Of a stretch of 10,467 nucleotides of DNA, positions 6,535 through 10,467 are shown in pieces. Source of the DNA: Sphaerochaetaceae bacterium (GTDB lineage Bacteria; Spirochaetota; Spirochaetia; Sphaerochaetales; Sphaerochaetaceae); contig JALNVT010000070.1 of NCBI GenBank assembly GCA_023231265.1, positions 1-10,467 of the forward strand, given 5' to 3'. The notes under the pieces were generated by a model that was not told where the DNA came from, did no database searches, and saw only the letters and a program-made list of their open reading frames with translations. The translations under genes were made by a program, and so were the position numbers. Each line of letters begins with the position of its first letter. The first letter of the stretch is position 1.

Positions 6535-7830
6535 TTATGCTACTCCGTAAAGTAGATTTGGAAGGAACAATGTTATTTGTGGAATGTATGTAATCAACAG
6601 AAGTGAGATTACTAGAGTTCCAATAAATGGCATTACTTCTTTTGTGAAATCTTCTAAATCACAGTTTGTAATTGTACAGCAGGTGAACATCATTGAACCG
6701 AAAGGAGGAGTCAATCCACCAATCATGATATTTACAATGCAGATCAAACCAAAATGAATTACATCAACACCAAGTTGAGTTGCAACTGGTACAAGCAATG
6801 GAGCCAAGATAATCAATGCAGCTCCGCCTTCTAAGAACATACCAATGATCAAAAGAAGAACATTGAAAATCATAAGCATCAAATATTTGTTCTGAGTGAA
6901 ATTCAAAAGACCTTCTGTAACAGCCTGTGGAATTCTTTCCCAGTTGAGGTAATATCCAAATACATTGGCAGCTACAATGATCAATACAACTGAACTTGTT
7001 CCGTAAATTGTCTCTTTCATAATTGGAATGAAGTGTTTTAATTTTAATTCTTTATAGATAAATTTACCGATGAGTATGCAATAAAGAACAGCTACGGCAC
7101 CAGCTTCAGATGGTGTGAATAGACCAATTCTGATTCCAAGAATGATACCAAAAGGAAATAGAAGTGCCCATAGAGAATCAGCAGCCTGTACAGCAACTTC
7201 TTTTCCAGAAGCCTTGACCTCTCTAGTTGGTTTGTATCCTCTTTTCTTTGAGATGATATTAACAGCAAACATCAGAAGAACAGCCATCAAAAGACCTGGC
7301 ATGTAACCTGCAGCGAACATACGACCAACAGAACAACTTGCAATCAAAGCGTAGATTATTAAGTTGATTCCAGGTGGAATAACAGGTGTGACTGCTGATG
7401 ATGCAGCAGTAATTGCTGTTGCAAATGGTTTGTCAAAACCTCTTCGTTCCATCTCTGGTACAAGCATCTTTGATTCCATTGCAGCATCAGCATTAGCTGA
7501 ACCAGAAACACCACCCATCAACATACTCAACAGTACGTTGGATTGAGCAAGACCACCAGGCATGTGGCCTGTAAGAACATCAGCAAATGCCATCAATTTT
7601 TTTGAAATTCCGCAGTAGTTCATGATTGAACCTGCCATAACAAAGAATGGTATTGCTAGAAGAGGAAATGATTGGGTGCTTGTTACAAATCTCTGAAGTA
7701 AAAGAGCTGTAGGGGAAGTTGCATCCATAAATCCAAAATAGAAAACTGTTGCGCCAAAAAGCGAGAAAGCTATTGGCAAACTTGAGAAATACAGTACAAA
7801 AACAATAATAATAGGTATGAATGATGACAT
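6535..7830 (-). CDS. dctM: TRAP transporter large permease subunit DctM
   Basis: DctM is the inner-membrane transport subunit of tripartite ATP-independent periplasmic (TRAP) systems, which use the sodium gradient to import organic anions handed over by DctP. The 431-residue length fits the family. About a dozen hydrophobic spans are seen. Conserved blocks are FPLLAIPFFVMAG (55-67), GGVSGSANADAAM (106-118), TAASSAVTPVIPPGINLIIY (141-160), FTPSEAGA (238-245) and GGLTPPFGS (371-379); a basic loop near 195-215 separates the halves. The start ATG shares one base with the dctQ stop (TAATG), and AAGGAGG at 7840-7846 sits in the last codons of dctQ, so translation is coupled. It precedes the phosphodiesterase gene. 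Confidence 0.95.
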   Translation of the reverse strand: MSSFIPIIIVFVLYFSSLPIAFSLFGATVFYFGFMDATSPTALLLQRFVTSTQSFPLLAIPFFVMAGSIMNYCGISKKLMAFADVLTGHMPGGLAQSNVLLSMLMGGVSGSANADAAMESKMLVPEMERRGFDKPFATAITAASSAVTPVIPPGINLIIYALIASCSVGRMFAAGYMPGLLMAVLLMFAVNIISKKRGYKPTREVKASGKEVAVQAADSLWALLFPFGIILGIRIGLFTPSEAGAVAVLYCILIGKFIYKELKLKHFIPIMKETIYGTSSVVLIIVAANVFGYYLNWERIPQAVTEGLLNFTQNKYLMLMIFNVLLLIIGMFLEGGAALIILAPLLVPVATQLGVDVIHFGLICIVNIMIGGLTPPFGSMMFTCCTITNCDLEDFTKEVMPFIGTLVISLLLITYIPQITLFLPNLLYGVA

Positions 7831-8321
7831 TAGAATTTTCCTCCTTCAATTTCTTCAATATGACGAATATCATAGATGAAAAAATAGATAGAATAGATTG
7901 TTATTAAAATAAAGCTGATCAAAATAGAACCACTTATCCATGCTGAAGATAATTCAAGTACAGGAGTCACCTTTTTGTAGGATATACTGAGATAGGTGAA
8001 TGTCATTTGAGTTATGTAGCCATTGATCAAAATCAGCAGAAAATCAACAATAATCTTAGTTATGAACTTTCCTCTTGGAGGAAGTCTTTTAACAACCATA
8101 TCAACGCCAACGTGCATATGCTTTTTATATGCAGCAGCAGAACCAATGAAAACGGCCCATACAAATAAACCTGTAGAGACCTCTTCTGTCCAGTAAATAC
8201 CAGTATTTAACAGATATCTAGTAAAAACGTTGACAAGAACTATTGTTGTAGTTGCAAAGATACATATACCAGCAACAATCTCATCAAGGTTTTTTAGAAT
8301 ACTCTTGATACTATATTTCAT
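7830..8321 (-). CDS. dctQ: TRAP transporter small permease subunit DctQ
   Basis: DctQ is the four-helix membrane protein that pairs with DctM. The 163-residue product has hydrophobic spans near residues 14-36, 50-65, 88-108 and 127-150. It carries the family pattern YWTEEVSTGLFVWAVFIG (43-60; W44, E46, E47, W55) followed by AYKKHMHVGVD (64-74), with H70 and D74. Its start is unusual: the 20 bases before the ATG contain only a GGGGT element (8329-8333) and no AAGGAG-type site, unlike the other genes here. The small subunit may therefore be made at low rate. It is separated from dctP by 137 bp holding a terminator-like hairpin and a second small hairpin, and it is translationally coupled to dctM. 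Confidence 0.93.
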   Translation of the reverse strand: MKYSIKSILKNLDEIVAGICIFATTTIVLVNVFTRYLLNTGIYWTEEVSTGLFVWAVFIGSAAAYKKHMHVGVDMVVKRLPPRGKFITKIIVDFLLILINGYITQMTFTYLSISYKKVTPVLELSSAWISGSILISFILITIYSIYFFIYDIRHIEEIEGGKF

Positions 8322-8368
8322 GTAAGTTACCCCAATTTTTTAAAATTTAATATTAGATGTAGAATGTC

Positions 8369-8391
8369 CTTGAAATATTAGTAATTCCAAG
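8369..8391 (-). other. Small hairpin just downstream of the dctP terminator
   Basis: In the - strand RNA, 8 bp form between CUUGGAAU (8384-8391) and AUUUCAAG (8369-8376), with a 7-base loop. One pair is G-U and is possible only in that strand. It would lie near the 5' end of any read-through or processed dctQM message, and could shield it from decay. The role is inferred. Confidence 0.35.
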
Positions 8392-8393
8392 AA

Positions 8394-8441
8394 GATAAAA
8401 GAAAAAGCTGGTTTCAAATTTTTAGTTAGAAACCAACTTTT
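8394..8441 (-). terminator. Terminator/attenuator after dctP, inside the TRAP operon
   Basis: In the - strand RNA the arm from 8441 to 8429 (AAAAGUUGGUUUC) pairs with 8415 to 8403 (GAAACCAGCUUUU). This gives 13 bp including one G-U pair, a 13-base loop, and the U-rich tail UCUUUUAUC. On the + strand the same position is a C-A mismatch, so the structure is directional. It lies 18 bp after the dctP stop and 82 bp before the dctQ start, and no strong second promoter for dctQM was seen. Partial read-through is therefore the simplest explanation. Confidence 0.85.
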
Positions 8442-8458
8442 ATTTATATAGCTATTAA

Positions 8459-9472
8459 TTAATTAGCTTTTTTGATTTCTGCTTTGAGTAATGAAATTGC
8501 ATCATCATCAACACCAGTTAAAGTCTTATAAACAGGTTCACAAGCAGCTGCGAATGCATCATGGTCAACTTCATTGAATTTGATTCCTTGAGCTTCTAGA
8601 GCCTTAATTTGTTTGTCATAGTTAGAAGAAATTTCGCCTACCATCTGTTTTGCACCTTTAGTGAATTCTTCTTGTACAATCTCTTGGTATTCTACAGGCA
8701 TTGAATTGAATACATCACTGTTGATATATACACCACAAACGCCTAAGAAATGGTTTGTGAATGCCATGTTTTTAGCAACTTCGCTTGAACCATTTGAACC
8801 ATAAGCATCAACTGTTCCTTCTAAACCATCAACAACACCCTGCTGTACAGCAGAAATAGTTTCTGAGAATGGAAGTGGAGTTGCAGTTGCACCCATTGCA
8901 TTGATTGTATCGATGAATAATTGTGATCCAGGAGTACGAATCTTCATACCTTTTAGGTCTTCAGGAGTTGTAATAACTTTGTTTGTCATCATTGATCTGA
9001 ATCCAAAGATATAATCTAGAGATAATACTTTGATGTTACTCTTTTCTTCTAATTCTTTTTCCCAACCCTTTACTAAATCAGAATTGATAACAGCTTCGTA
9101 TTGGTCAAAATTGTTATATAGCATTGGAGCTACTAAAGCTTTGAAGTTAGGTACATAGTCACCAATGTAAGTTGGATCCTCTACAGAGATGAAGTTAGCG
9201 CCAAGAGCAACTTGTTCTACACCATCTTTATATACAGCTAATTGACCTTGTGGATATTGTTGAATATCTACAGCACCGTTTGTTCTTTCTTTGATGTTAT
9301 CAACAACCATAGCTAGAGATTTAGTCAGCTGTTCATTTGGAGCAAAAACGTGTGACATCTTGATTGTGATTTTATAATCCTCGATTGATGCTGGAGTTGT
9401 TTCTTTTGCACCCTGTGCGAATAAGGTCATAGCGCTCAGTGATAATAGAGCTGCCAATACTAATTTTTTCAT
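8459..9472 (-). CDS. dctP: TRAP transporter solute-binding protein DctP
   Basis: DctP binds an organic acid outside the inner membrane and presents it to DctQM. The 337-residue product starts with a clear export signal and likely cleavage after Ala19 (LFA-QGAKE). Family segments follow: IKMSHVFAPNEQ (37-48), a QQYPQGQL block (71-78), then FGFRSMMTNK with R159 and GMKIRTPGSQLF with R179. R179 matches the arginine that binds the substrate carboxylate in characterised TRAP proteins. LPFSETISAVQQGVVDGLEGT (200-220) is the usual C-lobe motif. The ligand should be a carboxylate, but whether it is a dicarboxylate, sugar acid or a phosphodiester-bearing acid cannot be read. AAGGAG (9479-9484) lies 6 bases before the ATG. 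It is first in the operon, ahead of a directional terminator, and divergent from a LacI-family gene. Confidence 0.94.
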   Translation of the reverse strand: MKKLVLAALLSLSAMTLFAQGAKETTPASIEDYKITIKMSHVFAPNEQLTKSLAMVVDNIKERTNGAVDIQQYPQGQLAVYKDGVEQVALGANFISVEDPTYIGDYVPNFKALVAPMLYNNFDQYEAVINSDLVKGWEKELEEKSNIKVLSLDYIFGFRSMMTNKVITTPEDLKGMKIRTPGSQLFIDTINAMGATATPLPFSETISAVQQGVVDGLEGTVDAYGSNGSSEVAKNMAFTNHFLGVCGVYINSDVFNSMPVEYQEIVQEEFTKGAKQMVGEISSNYDKQIKALEAQGIKFNEVDHDAFAAACEPVYKTLTGVDDDAISLLKAEIKKAN

Positions 9473-9510
9473 AAATTTCTCCTTTTTGAAATTAAGTAAA
9501 ATTAAACTAT

Positions 9511-9546
9511 AAATTAAATTGAATTGCTAAAAATACAATTTAATTT
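9511..9546. promoter_or_regulatory. 11-bp perfect inverted repeat in the dctP leader
   Basis: AAATTAAATTG (9511-9521) is the exact reverse complement of 9536-9546, separated by 14 bases. It lies between the predicted dctP start of transcription (~9552) and its ribosome binding site, within the transcribed leader. It could be an operator acting as a road-block or an RNA hairpin. With only one G-C pair, an RNA stem would be weak. Confidence 0.4.
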
Positions 9547-9558
9547 TCCAATATCTTT

Positions 9559-9587
9559 ATAATAACCCTGTTTTTTATATCACACAA
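9559..9587 (-). promoter_or_regulatory. Predicted promoter of the dctPQM-GDPD operon
   Basis: On the - strand TTGTGT (9582-9587) is followed after exactly 17 bp by TATTAT (9559-9564), matching the sigma-70 consensus at 3 and 5 of 6 positions. Transcription would begin near 9552, giving an ~80-base leader before the dctP ATG. Confidence 0.6.
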
Positions 9588-9620
9588 GAAAAAATTTATT
9601 TATTTTTTATATGTTATTGG

Positions 9621-9645
9621 TTTGTTAAACAAATAGTTAAACAAA
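9621..9645. promoter_or_regulatory. Candidate operator: TTTGTTAAACAAA inverted repeat plus direct repeat
   Basis: TTTGTTAAACAAA (9621-9633) is a perfect 6+1+6 inverted repeat. The ten bases GTTAAACAAA recur 12 bp later (9624-9633 and 9636-9645). The site sits between the two divergent promoters, just 5' of the regulator's -35 and about 75 bp upstream of the predicted dctP start. The adjacent LacI-family gene is the obvious candidate to bind it. Unlike classic LacI-family operators it has no central CG. Confidence 0.5.
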
Positions 9646-9649
9646 AACC

Positions 9650-9677
9650 TTGCTAAAATTGAGCCTTATGCTATAAT
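9650..9677 (+). promoter_or_regulatory. Predicted promoter of the LacI-family regulator gene
   Basis: TTGCTA (9650-9655) and a perfect TATAAT (9672-9677) are separated by 16 bp. Transcription would start near 9684, about 55 bases before the GTG start. The operator candidate abuts the -35 on its upstream side, allowing self-regulation. Confidence 0.65.
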
Positions 9678-9738
9678 TACAAATAGAATAGTGAATATAT
9701 TACTGAAAAGTAAAATCTTGATTTTAAAGAGTGGAAGT

Positions 9739-10467
9739 GTGAAAAATAAAAAAGTTACGTTGAGAGATATTGCCGAAGAGACTGGAGTAACAATTGCATC
9801 TGTCTCTATGATTCTTGGTGGAAAAAAAATCTCACGTTTTTCAGAAGGTACTCTAGAAAGAGTCAGAGAATGTGCAGACCGGCTTGGATATGTTTCAAAA
9901 TCAAGTATGAAACCAAATAGAAAATTGATATTGATTGTATGTCCCTCGATGTTCAATCCATACTTCACCACAATTGTTCAAGCAATGGAAATGGAAGCAT
10001 ATGAAAATGGATTTGATACAATCAGTTTCAACACATACTGGGATATGGAAAGAGAGAAGCAGGTTGTCTCTGTAGCTCTTCAAAATAAAGTTGATGCCGT
10101 TATATTCACCATGATGCCACAGCAAGATGAGATTGCGATCAAACTCAATAACCTATTGCCATTTGCAGTTATAGGAGACTTGAAATCAGATCTTGGAGTG
10201 GATACCATAAATGTAAACAATTTTGCTGCAGGTAAGTTAATTGGACAGCACTATATAGATATGGGACATAAAGAGTTCGCATACATATCATCACCTTTAA
10301 ATGATGAGCACAGTGCAAGAACCGAGAGATTGAGAGGTCTTACTGAAGTATGTCGAAACAATCAGATAAGAGCTCCACGACTTTTTGTTAAAGATGTAAT
10401 CAATCCTCAAGAAGAGCTCAATTATACCGAAATTGAGTACAATGTTGGGTATGAGATGGCAACAAAA
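9739..10467 (+). CDS. LacI-family transcriptional regulator (N-terminal 243 codons; runs off the window)
   Basis: The protein begins MKNKKVTLRDIAEETGV, with a LacI-type helix-turn-helix at residues ~7-26 whose recognition helix is in TIASVSMILGG. The linker ends in RVRECADRLGYV. Residues from ~61 are a periplasmic-binding-protein-like sensor domain (LILIVCPSMFNPYFTTIVQAME, then VDAVIFTMMP, FAVIGD, DTINVNNFAAGKLIGQHYIDMGHKEFAYIS). It should bind DNA as a dimer and respond to a small ligand, plausibly one linked to the divergent TRAP-phosphodiesterase operon. The canonical hinge helix (ARSL-type) is not evident, and the linker is about four residues short. GTG at 9739 is the best start by homology, but its ribosome binding site is weak (AAAGAG, 9726-9731, 7 bases away). 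In-frame TTG 9718 or GTG 9691 are alternatives. The 3' end lies outside the window. Confidence 0.9.
   Translation, partial: MKNKKVTLRDIAEETGVTIASVSMILGGKKISRFSEGTLERVRECADRLGYVSKSSMKPNRKLILIVCPSMFNPYFTTIVQAMEMEAYENGFDTISFNTYWDMEREKQVVSVALQNKVDAVIFTMMPQQDEIAIKLNNLLPFAVIGDLKSDLGVDTINVNNFAAGKLIGQHYIDMGHKEFAYISSPLNDEHSARTERLRGLTEVCRNNQIRAPRLFVKDVINPQEELNYTEIEYNVGYEMATK

Noticed and set aside
9666..10125. Two antisense open frames opposite the regulator's start region
   Set aside because: They oppose the conserved helix-turn-helix and sensor-domain codons of the LacI-family gene and have no family features.
1..10467. Mobile elements, CRISPR arrays, defence genes, tRNA or rRNA genes
   Set aside because: No transposase, integrase, terminal repeats, regularly spaced repeats or RNA-gene signatures were seen. 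Gene style is uniform through the window, giving no sign of recent transfer.

Overview
The window is a stretch of bacterial chromosome made of ordinary metabolic and transport genes. The DNA is AT-rich, roughly one third G+C by eye. The proteins look spirochaetal, probably Treponema-like. The main clue is the mature N-termini of the two exported binding proteins, which run ...FA-GGTKEE and ...FAQGAKE just after the signal peptide, a pattern common in Treponema and relatives. The taxonomic call is an inference from style; no marker gene is present. Every nucleotide from 1 to 10467 was considered on both strands. No RNA genes, CRISPR arrays, insertion sequences or phage genes were seen.

Region 1 (1-3466, + strand) is a ribose uptake and activation operon in the order rbsA (3' part only), rbsC, rbsB, rbsK. 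RbsB captures ribose outside the inner membrane, RbsC and RbsA import it at the cost of ATP, and RbsK phosphorylates it to ribose 5-phosphate. rbsA and rbsC overlap by 8 bp. A perfect 14-bp hairpin separates rbsB from rbsK, and a U-tailed hairpin with G-U pairs that form only in the + strand transcript ends the operon.

Region 2 (3467-5513, + strand) is an AT-rich intergenic region with an extended -10 promoter. It is followed by a single gene for an APC-family amino-acid or amine permease that carries a C-terminal PTS EIIA-like domain with its IPH histidine. A 13-bp hairpin at 5521-5549 closes this gene and the convergent operon.

Region 3 (5582-9472, - strand) is read as dctP, dctQ, dctM and a glycerophosphodiester phosphodiesterase gene. 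This makes a TRAP transporter (binding protein, small and large membrane subunits) plus a cytoplasmic phosphodiesterase in one transcript. A terminator-like hairpin after dctP, valid as RNA only on the - strand, probably keeps binding-protein mRNA above the level of the membrane subunits.

Region 4 (9473-10467) is a 266-bp divergent control region followed by the first 243 codons of a LacI-family regulator on the + strand. It contains one promoter for each direction, a TTTGTTAAACAAA inverted repeat with related repeats, and an 11-bp inverted repeat in the dctP leader. The likely circuit is that this regulator controls both itself and the TRAP-phosphodiesterase operon. The most unusual items are the permease-EIIA fusion, the pairing of a TRAP transporter with a GDPD enzyme, and a regulator with a reduced hinge helix next to CpG-free operator candidates. 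I found no evidence for a wholly new type of system.
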